This document shows positions 1-10,241 of a stretch of DNA of 64,000 nt, piece after piece. The notes below the pieces were generated by a model, which saw nothing but the letters and a program-made list of their open reading frames with translations, made no database searches and was not told where the DNA came from. This DNA is from Hyaloraphidium curvatum. Its lineage: Eukaryota > Monoblepharomycota > Hyaloraphidiomycetes > Hyaloraphidiales > Hyaloraphidiaceae. The stretch's first letter is position 1. Every line of letters starts with the position of its first letter. The position numbers were made by a program, and so were the translations under genes. The stretch lies in NCBI GenBank assembly GCA_025558095.1, contig JAIVFI010000020.1, positions 186,001 to 250,000 on the forward strand, read 5' to 3'.

Positions 1-1
1 G

Positions 2-64
2 GCCAACGGGCTCAAGGTCCCCGGGGACAAGGACGGCGACGGGATCCCCGATCGCAAGAAGTGA
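2..64 (+). CDS. 3' end of a protein with a TSP3-like calcium-binding motif (partial)
   Basis: Only the last 20 codons and a TGA stop lie in the window; the rest is upstream of base 1. The readable tail ends DKDGDGIPDRKK. The spacing D-x-D-x-D-G-x-x-D is the acidic Ca2+-binding loop of thrombospondin type 3 repeats, which often sits near the C terminus of secreted or surface proteins. The frame is open from base 2 to the stop, and the next gene faces it tail to tail 160 bp away. Family beyond the motif cannot be judged. Confidence 0.5.
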   Translation, partial: ANGLKVPGDKDGDGIPDRKK

Positions 65-226
65 CTTTGACATTCCTGCACTTTTGTGCACCTTTGGTGG
101 AGGGGGGATTCGCGGCCTCAGCCGCGGATGTGGAGAGGGAAGCACGGATATTCTCTCGCGGCGCGCGCGTATGCGCCGTTTCAGTGATATGGGTCTTGTA
201 CGGGTGAGGGCAGGGTGCCCCGCGGT

Positions 227-1903
227 TCAAAGCCGCCAAAAATACAAGAGAGTGACAAAGGCTACAGAAATCGAGCTCCAAGAAGGCGTCCGTGCGTGCG
301 CCGAGGCGAGCTTGCGCCGGCCGTCGGCCTCGCTCCACGATTCGATGGTGAAGAGCTGCCCGACCGCCTCGACCAGCTCCTCTTCGGTCCGATCGCCCCG
401 CTGCGCCGTCCCCACGAACGCTGCCTGCCGGCCCCAGATCCTCACCGCGTACCTCGAGCTGCTGGGCAGCCCGCTGGGCACCTTCCAGGCCGCCTCCAGC
501 CTGGTGTTTTCGACGCCGGCCTCGATCGTCGCCACAAGGGTGGATGCGAGATCGTAGCAATGCAGCTCGACGGTGTAAGACTCCAGCACGGCGTTTCTCA
601 CGGTCCATTCCACGCTCGCGGGGAGGGATTTGGTCCATTTGTCTTCGGAAGATGGACCGCGGATGAGGATGAGGGGGTTCCGGAAAGAGGCCGAGGGCCA
701 GGGGTTCGCGGTGCACGCCCAGAGGAGGCGGGAGGTGCCGTCGGCGGGCGATCCGTCACGGCGATGTAGAGGAAAGCCCCAGATGCGGAGAAAGTGGAAG
801 GTTCCGGCTTCGAGGTCCGGAGGAAGCGGGATCGAGGCGGAGGTGCGCGTCATTGGCTGATCCCGCGCAAGGGGAATGCCGAGGAAGCAAGGTGCGGAAG
901 CGTTGGAGCAATGGATATCCAGGTTCCACGAAGAGAGTGGGGTGCCTCGGTAGCTGAAGGAAACATGGAGTTCCGCACCCGGGATGAGCTCGTTGGACGG
1001 TGACGGGGACTGGAGGCGGAAGCTCGATGTCGACGGCGGCCGGGAAATGCAAAAAGGGTCGCTGGTGGCATTGACAAGCTGGTCCGGCACTCCAGTCCTC
1101 TCGAAGTCCTGCTCAGACATTCCGCTGACCCGATAGACGTAGTGACATCCTTCGGGCAGGGTGAACGGAATGCTCCAGTGCACCTCTGTCGTTCCCGGGC
1201 TTTGGTTTTCGGCAACCAAGATCCTCTGCAGATCAGTCTCGCTTTGGCTACCGGAAATCTGCCCGCGCGAAACCGGCCTGAGGTCCAGCAGTTCGACCGT
1301 CAAGGGCAGCAGGGCGCCCCAACCCGCCGCATCGAGTTCGACCCGGGCAACGGAGCCGGCGACGACCGGTCGCTCGGGAGCCGCCACCGAGAGGCCGCCA
1401 ATGGCAAAGTACTGCTCGCTGAGCGCGAACCGCGGTTTCGAGCCGTTCCCGGGGAAGGCAAGCAGCCGAAGGTAGTAGACCTTGGCGGGCTCCAAGTGGG
1501 GGACTGTCCACAGGAACGAGTCCGAATCCCCGGGCAGCCCGTTGGCGACACGAACCAGCGGGCGAGATTTGTTTGCCGCCGAAAAGAGGTCCAGCTGGAA
1601 CGACGCCGCGGAAAGAAAGGGCGGCGCCGCCCAACGGACCTCGGCGGCGGCACCGGCAAAGAGCACCGCGTCCGCCGGCGGCGCCAGCACAGAGAGCTCG
1701 TGCACCGGTGGCCGCATGCGAATCTGAGAGTCATGTTTCCTACCGGGCGCCGGCCGCAGAGGGTCCACCGCCTCGGCCGGGTACAGATGCGCTGCGACGG
1801 AGCGGGCGACGCGCACGGCTGTCCGCTCGGCCCCGCCGCCCGAGTAGAAGGCCCATGCCGCGACGCAGAGCAGGAGCACAAAGATTCTGAACGAATTCAG
1901 CAT
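227..1903 (-). CDS. secreted protein with four Kre9/Knh1-like Ig-fold domains
   Basis: Single-exon protein of about 558 residues. The chosen ATG at 1903 gives an N-terminal signal peptide (MLNSFRIFVLLLCVAAWAF); an ATG 29 codons upstream would bury it. The body holds about four beta-rich repeats of roughly 110 residues. Each resembles the N-terminal Kre9/Knh1 domain of fungal Ser-Thr-rich cell-wall proteins: a V.W-type strand, then a TVP-type motif with an aromatic/Leu strand (FLWTVPHLEPAKVYYLRLL in repeat 1, VPSGLPSSSRYAVRIWG in repeat 4). N-glycosylation sequons are present. The C terminus ends in a short hydrophobic stretch after a Ser-rich spacer, compatible with a GPI-attachment signal. 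Kre9-type proteins act in cell-wall beta-glucan assembly; that role here is inferred from the fold only. Next gene upstream, on the same strand, is the AIPR gene. Confidence 0.6.
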   Translation of the reverse strand: MLNSFRIFVLLLCVAAWAFYSGGGAERTAVRVARSVAAHLYPAEAVDPLRPAPGRKHDSQIRMRPPVHELSVLAPPADAVLFAGAAAEVRWAAPPFLSAASFQLDLFSAANKSRPLVRVANGLPGDSDSFLWTVPHLEPAKVYYLRLLAFPGNGSKPRFALSEQYFAIGGLSVAAPERPVVAGSVARVELDAAGWGALLPLTVELLDLRPVSRGQISGSQSETDLQRILVAENQSPGTTEVHWSIPFTLPEGCHYVYRVSGMSEQDFERTGVPDQLVNATSDPFCISRPPSTSSFRLQSPSPSNELIPGAELHVSFSYRGTPLSSWNLDIHCSNASAPCFLGIPLARDQPMTRTSASIPLPPDLEAGTFHFLRIWGFPLHRRDGSPADGTSRLLWACTANPWPSASFRNPLILIRGPSSEDKWTKSLPASVEWTVRNAVLESYTVELHCYDLASTLVATIEAGVENTRLEAAWKVPSGLPSSSRYAVRIWGRQAAFVGTAQRGDRTEEELVEAVGQLFTIESWSEADGRRKLASAHARTPSWSSISVAFVTLLYFWRL

Positions 1904-2042
1904 GGTCGCTGGTCGGAGAAGGTGACAGAGGGGGAGGAGCTCATCCGGAATTCGAGGCCGTTGGCCGGTTCGTAGTCCATTCTTACACAAGCAAATCCCA
2001 CAGAAGTACGATATCCCACGCTCGCATACTACACGCGATCTA

Positions 2043-4211
2043 TCATTGAAGAGCGTTGAATGCAGCTTGAATAGATTTCTCTTTCGAAATTGGGTTAATC
2101 ATCGACAAGGAGACCTCATATACGTGCAGCAGGTCATGAAGCTTGGGAGTGGTTGCCTGGTCTCCAAGCTTTTCCGCCTTCAGAATAGCGTTAAGGTTGC
2201 TCGAAAACTGCGTCGCAAATAGTTCCTCTTTGTATATGGTCTGGCTGTTTGTCTCGTCTGGTTTCATGTATGAGTCTACCAGCTCGGCAGCAGCAACCGC
2301 CAGGATATCCCGTGCAGGCCCATTGTCCGAGATCCTGATGATCGCATTCGATAAGGTGACTGGAGGAGCATCTGAAGGTCGCTTCTTCAAAACGCGGCGA
2401 ATGAAGTCAACGAATATGAAGTAGAATAGGAAGCGAGACTGCCGCCGCCACGAGTATTGTGATCCTCTGCCAAACTTCGTCCGATCATCCTCCGAAATCC
2501 CTTGCACCTTGTAAGCAGCGTAAAGATCGTTAGCATCGATGGGGTTTGGTCCTTCAGTGACACGCTGGAAGACTGGTCCGCCTGGTGCAAAGGTCCTTGT
2601 TTGCCCTCTGAAAGCCAGACCAGGCTGGGAAAGCCATCCAGCCGTATAAACCTTAATGAGGTCGTAGAGATTGCAAAACTGCTTGAACTGTTGTGAATCA
2701 GGCTTCTGGGCCTGCAAAGCGCGTTGGGAGTCCCATCCGCCACGTTGAACTTCCAAGAACACGCCATGTGCAGCCATAGCCTCCGCCCAGACGTCCCGTC
2801 GTTCCACAAGGGCAAGAAAGTCTTTCTCCCGGACCGCATTCTGGGAATTGGTATACCGAGTAATGTTCATAACCTCCTCCCCATTCAACGGGTCGACCTT
2901 GGCAATCTTGACGATGATGTTTCCTTTGTCCAACCTGGTCTTCCACTCAGCTATAGAAGGAGGATCCTCACCGGCTCCGCTCTTCAAGCGAGGAACGCAG
3001 ACGTCATAAATGGTACGTGTGGTCTGACATCCATTGACCACGTATGGGTCAGACAGAATCACCTTGTCATCGTTGACCGCGTAGTCAACAACGACAATGG
3101 TCACGCCATTGTTGTATAGACCGAAGTTCTCCGGAGCCTCCGCCAACGTTTTCCGCATTCCACTGTTGACCCGCCCCTTGAAAGCCAGGAAACGTCGAAC
3201 GTTCTTGTCGTACAGTTGGTCAAGGTCTCCAGTCATGTCCTTGAAAGCACACAGGAAGTCAAACACGTTGCGCAGTGGAACAACGCCGACGATCTGGTTG
3301 GAAGCTACACCTTCGGAAGCGACAAGATTGCTCCGCCCGACCTTCAGGTCTACTTTGCGCGTGGGAAGAATGAGCTTCCGGGCATGGTCCGCCAGCAGAT
3401 CGTCCCAAATAGTCTTCAGAGACACTTCGATCACCTCAACAATGTTCTTCCTCAATCTCTCCTGGAAAAGCCGTTCCACGTCCGAAAGCCACAGCTTCTC
3501 ATTTGCTCCCATTGGGTCGAGCACCCCGAAGACGACCACGATCTTGTCCAGATCAGTTGCACCCCGAATGAAGTTGCCAATTCGTTCGCGAAAGGATTGA
3601 GCCATATGAGAGAGGTTGCCAGCAAAATGGTGGTCGGGGTCGATGGTGTCAAGCATTTTGCCGGCTTCGGCCAAAATGGAAGGGCGACCCTGGAATGCCG
3701 TGTTGTACTTCCCCTGAATGAGATACCAGGTGTTTCCAACGCGGCGATTTCTTCCAGCGTCGTCCTCTGCAGCACCGGCCACCGGGTCCCTTTCCTGATC
3801 GGCTCCCATCTCAAGCTGCGCAACGTCTATGCCCCCGTCACCAGCTCCTTGGAGATAGATGGTGTCCTCCGAGTCATCGTTGATCTCGAGCCATTGCTTT
3901 GCCAGCTTTATGGCGAACCTGTTGCCCTTGGTGGTTGTTGACGGGTTGTCTCTCTCGACATCTTCAATCCACTTCTGCTTGAACTTTTCGAACGTGAGGT
4001 CGGCCGGATTTCCGGCCTGAGGAATCGGCAAATCGATAGGAGGCGGGGGGTCGATCTGGTCTGCCGCGTTGGCGGGGACCGCGGCCATCTTCGCCGGGCA
4101 GTTCTTGCTCCTATTCGTGTGCCCAAGTGCTTGGTCCAACCAGCCTCTACTCTTGCAGGCCGTACAAGACGGTTGGCTCCGCTGCTTCTTCGATGGCGGT
4201 GGATCCCCCAT
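2043..4211 (-). CDS. AIPR-family protein with N-terminal zinc-knuckle-like motif
   Basis: Intronless ORF of about 722 residues. The C-terminal two thirds carries the hallmarks of the AIPR family (abortive infection phage resistance; PF10592): a segment reading FGLYNNGVTIV, then DPYVVNGCQTT, NITRYTNSQNAV and a following Arg-rich helix. In bacteria these proteins occur in phage-defence and mobile-element settings and are thought to be nucleic-acid acting; the biochemistry is poorly defined. The first 40 residues add a Cys/His cluster (CTACKSRGWLDQALGHTNRS then KNC), perhaps a eukaryotic zinc knuckle. The ATG at 4211 puts this cluster near the N terminus; an in-frame ATG at 4298 is possible. There are no introns although most neighbours have them. 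Base composition is near that of the window, so any transfer would be old. It sits among ordinary fungal-type genes on the same strand. Confidence 0.75.
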   Translation of the reverse strand: MGDPPPSKKQRSQPSCTACKSRGWLDQALGHTNRSKNCPAKMAAVPANAADQIDPPPPIDLPIPQAGNPADLTFEKFKQKWIEDVERDNPSTTTKGNRFAIKLAKQWLEINDDSEDTIYLQGAGDGGIDVAQLEMGADQERDPVAGAAEDDAGRNRRVGNTWYLIQGKYNTAFQGRPSILAEAGKMLDTIDPDHHFAGNLSHMAQSFRERIGNFIRGATDLDKIVVVFGVLDPMGANEKLWLSDVERLFQERLRKNIVEVIEVSLKTIWDDLLADHARKLILPTRKVDLKVGRSNLVASEGVASNQIVGVVPLRNVFDFLCAFKDMTGDLDQLYDKNVRRFLAFKGRVNSGMRKTLAEAPENFGLYNNGVTIVVVDYAVNDDKVILSDPYVVNGCQTTRTIYDVCVPRLKSGAGEDPPSIAEWKTRLDKGNIIVKIAKVDPLNGEEVMNITRYTNSQNAVREKDFLALVERRDVWAEAMAAHGVFLEVQRGGWDSQRALQAQKPDSQQFKQFCNLYDLIKVYTAGWLSQPGLAFRGQTRTFAPGGPVFQRVTEGPNPIDANDLYAAYKVQGISEDDRTKFGRGSQYSWRRQSRFLFYFIFVDFIRRVLKKRPSDAPPVTLSNAIIRISDNGPARDILAVAAAELVDSYMKPDETNSQTIYKEELFATQFSSNLNAILKAEKLGDQATTPKLHDLLHVYEVSLSMINPISKEKSIQAAFNALQ

Positions 4212-4368
4212 GTTGCGAACTGCAGAGCGCGGGAGAGAAGCGCCGTTAGAGAGACCTACGGTCCACGGCGCCGGCGATCCGCAAGGAGAAGAGCTCACCT
4301 GAAGAAACTTGGTCGGCCGTCAAGGAGCCTGATTGCGTTCGTGCGGTCCTGTTTCGCGTGGTGTGCGC

Positions 4369-4405
4369 CACTTTCAGGGACTGAGGGATACCCACTTTCA
4401 GGGAC
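4369..4405. repeat. two direct 13-bp repeats upstream of the AIPR gene
   Basis: The 13-mer cactttcagggac occurs at 4369-4381 and again at 4393-4405, a 24-bp period, about 160 bp upstream of the AIPR start codon. It could be a promoter element or chance; nothing else supports a function. Confidence 0.35.
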
Positions 4406-4536
4406 CGACGTCGGGACACGCAGGTGAACAAGTCTATCCTATGGCGCACACCTTCATCTTCTCGTTCCTAGCTGCCCGACACAGAGGGCAGCACACGCCC
4501 TCGCAACGTCCTTTCGCAATAACGTCGTACAATTCA

Positions 4537-6167
4537 TCACAACATACTCAAGCCTGTGAAGCCCGAAACCAGTCCGATCGCCACCGATCCCATCCAAACC
4601 GCCAAGCTCCCCGCTCCCGAAGGCCTCGACGTGGTCGGCGAAGCCGTCGCCGTCGTCGGCGACGGGGTCCCCGTCGTCGCGGCCCCGGTGGTCGACGCCC
4701 CGCCCGTCGCGGTGGGCACCACGGGCGGCTGCGTCGCCAGCATCTCCTTGGCAGCCCTCACGCCCGATCCCAGCGCGCCGTGCACGAGCGCGGGGAAGGT
4801 GCGGTTGGTGTGCTCCCCGGCAAAGAACAGCCATCCGTCGACGGGCTGGCCGAGGGTGCCGTACATGGTCGGATTGGAGCCCACGCCGAGGTGCGAGTAG
4901 GAACCGCGGCTCCAAGGGTCGTTGCGCCAGCGCGTGACACGCACACGGATTTGGTCTGCGGCGGGTAGCGTGTCGTCGGGGAAGGCGGAGCGAAGAGCCG
5001 AGAGGGCGTCGGCTGCGACTTCGGCGTCGGTCCTGTTTTCAGCTTGTTCCGCGAAGCTGCCCGAGATGAGGCAGACGAGCGAGTTGGCCGTGGGGACCAC
5101 GCGGCGGTAGTTGAGCCACTCGTAGAACTTTCGCGTCTCGCCGGCGACGTCGGTAGTGTAGAGCCTGAAGACGTCGCGGTCCCGGATGGCTGCGGGGACG
5201 GCACTGCCGGCAGGGAAGTCGAGCACGACCTTGTCCAGCACGCCGTAGCCCATCTTGGTGATTGCGTTGGTCTTCGCCGAGGACAAGGGCGGGTTAAAGG
5301 TGATGTTGCCTGCCTTGAGCATGCCGAGCGGGATCGTGACGAGGATCTGGTGGCACTCGACCTGTTCGCCCGCGGCGGTGGTGATTGTCGGCACGCCGTT
5401 CGCGAGCGTGACGGCCGAGATCGGGGTCGAGAGCGAGATGTTGAGGCGCGAGACCATGCCGTTAAAGAGGTTCACGTAGCCGTTGCGGAAGATGAGCGCC
5501 TCCCCGCGCTCCTCGGCTTCGATGCCAAAGTACTTGGCAGACAGCCAATCCAGGTCCACGGCGTACTCGTTGCCGACGGCGGCAGTGGCCTGCCAGAAGA
5601 CGTCGTTGCGGCGCGTCGCCGTCGCGCCGGTAAGGATCGAATCCAGCTGTGCCTGCAGGGAAATGTCCGTGGCCTCGGTGAGCGCCGGCTGCCGCTCGTA
5701 AACCTGGGCAATGGCCGCATTGTACTGCTGAGTGATCCGCGTAACGGTCGCCTCGGGAACGGGGGCGCCCGTGGCCATGTCCATGGTCTGGGTGCCCTCG
5801 AAGTCGGTCGCCACGGTCTGCACGGAGCTGTTTTCGCGCAGCAGGCTCAGCAGCGGGTTCCTCGGGTACGCACCCTGCGAAATGGACGTCAGATTGATCA
5901 CCGTCGCGAAAGAGTGCCCACGCGAACCTGGATCCAGCCGGCACCGAGGTCGATGTAGTACCCGAGCGACGTATCGCTCCACACGCGGCCGCCGACGCGG
6001 TCGCGCGCCTCGAACACGCGGACGGGACGGTCGCCGCCGTTGGAGACGAGGTAGTCGCCGGCAGAGAGACCCGCGACGCCCGCGCCCACGATGCAGCGCG
6101 GCAGTGCTTGAGCATAGGCGGAAGGCAGCGCGAGAAGGAGCGCCAGGAGCGGCGAGAGGCGCGCCAT
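4537..6167 (-). CDS. secreted FAD-dependent amine oxidase (flavin monoamine/polyamine oxidase family)
   Basis: Two exons (6167-5928 and 5874-4537) around a 53-bp GT-AG intron in phase 0, about 525 residues. Exon 1 begins with a signal peptide (MARLSPLLALLLALPSAYA), then the FAD-binding GxGxxG Rossmann motif (CIVGAGVAGLSAG) and the second flavin motif ARDRVGGRVWS. Exon 2 ends with the family's FAD-contacting WLFFAGEHTNRTFPALVHGA. These proteins oxidise primary or secondary amines or polyamines to aldehyde, ammonia or amine, and H2O2. The C-terminal 25 residues are hydrophobic after a long Thr/Pro-rich linker, which suggests a GPI or membrane anchor, so the enzyme would act at the cell surface. 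Substrate is not determinable. The length fits fungal secreted amine oxidases plus linker. Confidence 0.85.
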
Positions 6168-6667
6168 CGCGAGATGCAGGCTTGTGCGGTCACTCAGTGT
6201 GCACTTGAAGGAAGCTTCTGCCCTTTCCGCACGAGATTGGCGGCGCGTGGTGGCCGAAGATGAAGGTTGGCACCGCCCGGCCGATTTGCTGTGCCGAGCG
6301 GGACCTCGATGGGTCCGACGCAACGGCGCACTCGGGTCGCTCACAGCAAGCGGAGCAGCTAAAAGAAGGCAGAAAATGGAAGTCGGATGTTGGATGGTTG
6401 AATGCGGGCAGGAACCGGGGGATCCGCTGCTTGACTACACTAATTGGGGCCGGTTACGCAACAATCGAGCCGCAACAATTCTTGAACGGAAGGGCACTAC
6501 TTGTAGCTCAATGCTCTTGCTCGGGCTCTAAAGTACCTGTGAATCGCGACAGAGTGCGCCTGTCATAACTGCGAAAGCCTTTCTTGCCTTGCATGCAGTG
6601 AAGTCTGTACGTTACACACAGTTTTCAGTCTTCGACCGGAGCTGTTCGAGCTCTTCCTGGTCCGGCT

Positions 6668-8413
6668 CTAGGCCGGCGGCCGCGCGTAGCCCGCAACTGC
6701 GATGACCTTCTCCAGCTCCGCGACCACGACCTCGAAGCCCGGCCTGGGCTGTTCCGCCGGCGCCTTGCTGCCGTCGTACTGCCAGCACCGCCCGATCAGG
6801 TCCCACAAGCCGTTCGGCGTGTCCGGCTGTTGCGCCGGGCGGCCTCCAGCGACGAGACGGGCATGGATCTAGCGCACTGTGCGTCAGATTCGCGCGCGAA
6901 AAGAGGCCGGGCGACCCACCTCCGGCTCCGAGATCCGAGTGTTGGGCTGCTGACCGGGGAAGTACGGTTCGTAGCCCTTGGCTGTGGCCTGCCAAAGCAT
7001 CATGCCGAAAGACCACACGTCCGCGGGTCTGTGCTTCCTGTAGATCAAGAGGTTGAGGGACTCGGGCGGGTTGAAGTACATGGTGCCCGCGCCGTAGTCG
7101 GTGGAGGAAGACGCTCCGTGCGACGGGCCCTGTGACAGATCGCGGTACCGGGCGGTGCCAAAGTCGGCGATCTTGGCGCGGTTGCCGACGATGAGCACGT
7201 TGAGCGGCTTCAGGTCGCCGTGGATGACGCGGCAGGAATGAAGGTGGCGCATCCCGTGGGCCACGTCGAGGAGGTAGTAGAGGGCGTACGAGTAGTAGAG
7301 GTTGATGTCGGTCAGCAGGCGCCTCGACCGGAAGCGGCCCTTGGGATCGTGGTACAAGTCGATCGCCATGTCCCTGTCGGCCAGCTCGGATGCAATCTTG
7401 AGTTCAAGGCCGGTCTCGTTGAATCCATAAAGAGATAGAATGCACTTGTGCTGCACGGCAGCCCAGACCCGGGCCTCTCTGACAAAGGCCGCCACGTTGG
7501 CTGGCGTTGGGTTCTTTCGCACCTTGACGGCCGCGGGCACGATTTTCCCGTCCTCAAGTCTAAAGGTCCCGCGCCAGACGTCCCCAAAAGTGCCACCGCC
7601 CAGGAGGGTGGACCTGTCGTTGGGATCGTAGGCGATCCTGGAGGATTCCACTCGCAGTGGTTCCGGGGCTGCGTCAAAGACGGCCCGACGGATCTCGACG
7701 CGGAGCTGCTGGTCCGGGATAAGGTCCACGGGCGCTGCACCGGTGGCGTCTGCCAGCTTGAAGTCGATGCCCTCCGCATCGACCAAAAGGCGGAGCACGG
7801 CGCCAGCACCGGCCCGGCAGGCGAGGTTGAACGCCGTGCAGCCGTTGTCGTCCTGGGCGTTCGGCACGCAAAGGTCCGGCCTCGACAGCAGAAGCTCGAC
7901 GAGAGCCACGTCGTTGTTTGCGCAAGCAATCATCAGCCCCGTCCGCCCGCCTGCATCGCGGTGCGCGAATGTCTTGGGATCCAATCGCGCCGCGCCGTCG
8001 TACAGCGCTTGCACGACGTCGGTGCCCGCGGCGTCCCCGCGCGCGCAGGCGGCGGTGAATGCGTTGTGTCCGTCCGCGGCGGGGCGACCGGGATCGCGCA
8101 GCTCGCGGCGGCTGCGCAGGATCCTCCCGACGGCGCCGGCCTGGCCCGCGCGGCACGCGACGAGCAGCGGCGTCTCGCCGGCCGCGTTCGGCGCGTTGAT
8201 CGGCGCGCCGCCGCGGAGCAGCCCTTCGAGCAGGTACTCGTGGCCCAGCGCCGCCGCAGCGGCCGCCGCCGTGTTGCCGTCTACGTCCGTAAACGCGCGC
8301 AGCCGCTCCGCGAACCCGCGCAGCAACCTGTCCGTCGCGTCCTGCCACTCGGCAGACCCGTCCATGCGGCAGGCGCGCTCAAAGAGCGCATCGAACGCGT
8401 CCGATGCCGCCAT
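6668..8413 (-). CDS. ankyrin-repeat protein kinase (TKL-like)
   Basis: Two exons (8413-6920 and 6868-6668) around a 51-bp GTGGGT...TAG intron in phase 0, about 564 residues. The N-terminal half holds about five ankyrin-type repeats (motifs such as GETPLLVACRAG, GHNAFTAACARG, GRTGLMIACANN, GCTAFNLACRAG). The C-terminal half is a complete kinase domain: Gly loop LGGGTFGDVWRG, AAVKV lysine, catalytic loop VIHGDLKPLNVLI (HGD in place of HRD), IADFGTAR, and PADVWSFGMMLWQ. Exon 2 supplies the end of the C-lobe (LIGRCWQYD followed by a C-terminal helix), as in tyrosine-kinase-like kinases. Ankyrin-TKL fusions usually work in signalling, with the repeats choosing partners; the target here is unknown. 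The HGD replacement leaves the catalytic Asp intact, so activity is plausible. Confidence 0.85.
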
Positions 8414-8831
8414 TCCGTGGGGTCTGACTCCGTTTGATGTGATGATGATGATCAGGGACCCGACGCCGGCCGGCCCGACAGTCAAGCAGCGTGACGACCG
8501 GGACGAGACCAACCCACGAGCCGTTCGCTGACGATGCACCCATTTGACCATCAGCTCTAGGAAGTCGATAAATCCGACTTGCATGTACAGCTGCTTTGCT
8601 GAAAGGTCGTTCTTCCGGCCAACCGCCCGGCGGCGGTCGATCCCGTCGCCCCAGTCCTCACGTTTAGAATCGACATTCGGGACACAATTTGCCAGACTGA
8701 TGGCGGCGGCGGTGGATCTGCTCGTACCGCAGTAAGTTCTATTCGTCCCTTGCATCCCATGACATGTGCAAGGGAGGATGCGATTGCTTCTGCCGTAAGA
8801 GGCCCATCGAATGAATAGCTGTGCCAGAATG

Positions 8832-10068
8832 TCAGATCGCGTCCTCGATCTCGTGCTCTTCGTCACCGCCGCGCAAACACTTCACCCAGTCGTCGCGCCA
8901 TTCGTCGTGATCGAACACGGTGACGCTGTCCCAAACCTTGGCCCACTCATTGCACTCCCTGATGAATGCCCCCTTGGCATAGCTCCAATCACTCTCCTCG
9001 TCCATCCATTCCAACACGTGCGAGGAGCTCAAAGCGCCGCCCGGATAAATCAAAACATCCCAGAAAGGTTCGATGTAGATGTCGGTCTCTCCGACCGCCG
9101 CCTCAATGGCATCGAACGCATCCAGCGGCAGCTCTCCGAGAAAGCACTCCAGAAGGTCGACCCTCTTCAGTCCTTTCCACTCGCAGCCGGCCATGATCGA
9201 TGTCTGTACCGAATGAAGAAACAGGGTCTCAAGAGCAGGAAAGGCGGCCCGAATGCGGCGCACATCGTTGGGTTTGGGGGCCTCGGCGGCGGATTCGAAG
9301 CACGTAACCTCGAGCATACGAACGTTTTCGAAAACGTACGCAGTCCAGCCATCGAGCTCGCCGGTGTTGATGGTAAGGCGATGGAGGTTGGCCGCAACGG
9401 CAGAAAAAGCCTGGATCTCGCGGGGCCACTTCAGGTTGCTTCGGGCCCAGTGGCTGAATTCGACCGTAGACTGTAATTCGAGATCCTTGAAAGTGCCGCC
9501 GAGCTTATCGAGGTGCTGTACCAGAGTCCTCTCTGTCTGCATTGTGTTGATCCTTATCCCGTAGAAAACGTACGAGACGGAAACGCGCTCTAACGCATTT
9601 GCCGTGTCGATACCGCGGAGAAAGTCCGAGAAGCCGGCGAAGCTGACAATCTCAATTTTGAGGCTCACGAGGACGGGCCGACGCCGCGCAGGAGAGCTTC
9701 GAGGAAAGGGTCCGCCGAGCCGATTTCGATGCTGAGTTCCAAAACGTGCTGCAGCTTGTTCAGCTTCAGCTCGTCCGACAGAAGCCCTCGTCACGTGGCC
9801 GAAGGCTTCCCGGGGTGCGGCACGATGTGGAGCTTCCGAACCACAACAGGCGGCGGCACGTCGAAAGCAGCTTGAGAAGCGACTTCTTCTTGCCTCCTTC
9901 ATCATTGTCGCAGAGCACTCGTTCCATGATGAGCAGGAGCACTTCGGGCGGCAGACTCGCGAGCGAGAGGTCCTCGGGGTTTTCGTCGGGGGCGAGCCGT
10001 CCGCGCAGCTGCAGGTCCGAATCGGCCGCGGGGTCCACCGAGGCCGTTCGTCCGCTTCGCTGGGTCAT
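8832..10068 (-). pseudogene. F-box/LRR-like gene with broken reading frame
   Basis: The 5' part (ATG at 10068) reads an F-box-like segment, LASLPPEVLLLIMERVLCD then SLLKLLSTCRRL. Coding character then jumps: about 9835-9690 the third frame gives an LRR-like stretch (DELKLNKLQHVLELSIEIG), and from about 9675 to the stop at 8832 another frame gives roughly 280 residues of hydrophobic, LRR-like sequence ending in an acidic tail. No GT-AG intron of realistic size joins the frames, and a TGA interrupts the middle one. Either two frameshifts have killed the gene or the assembly contains indels. F-box proteins select targets for SCF ubiquitin ligases. Similar decay is seen at 19.2-20.5 kb. Confidence 0.5.
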
Positions 10069-10241
10069 TTCGATAACGGCGTCGGGCGGCTAACCGGGGC
10101 GAAAGTCGGGGGCGAGCCTCTCGGGAATTTCAAGTCGAGGTGATGGGGGCCAACCTACCGACGAACCTTTCACCAAACATCTGCAGCAAAGTGGCCAGAC
10201 TGATTGCCGCAGAAGTCCAATCTATTCAAAAGCAGCAGATA

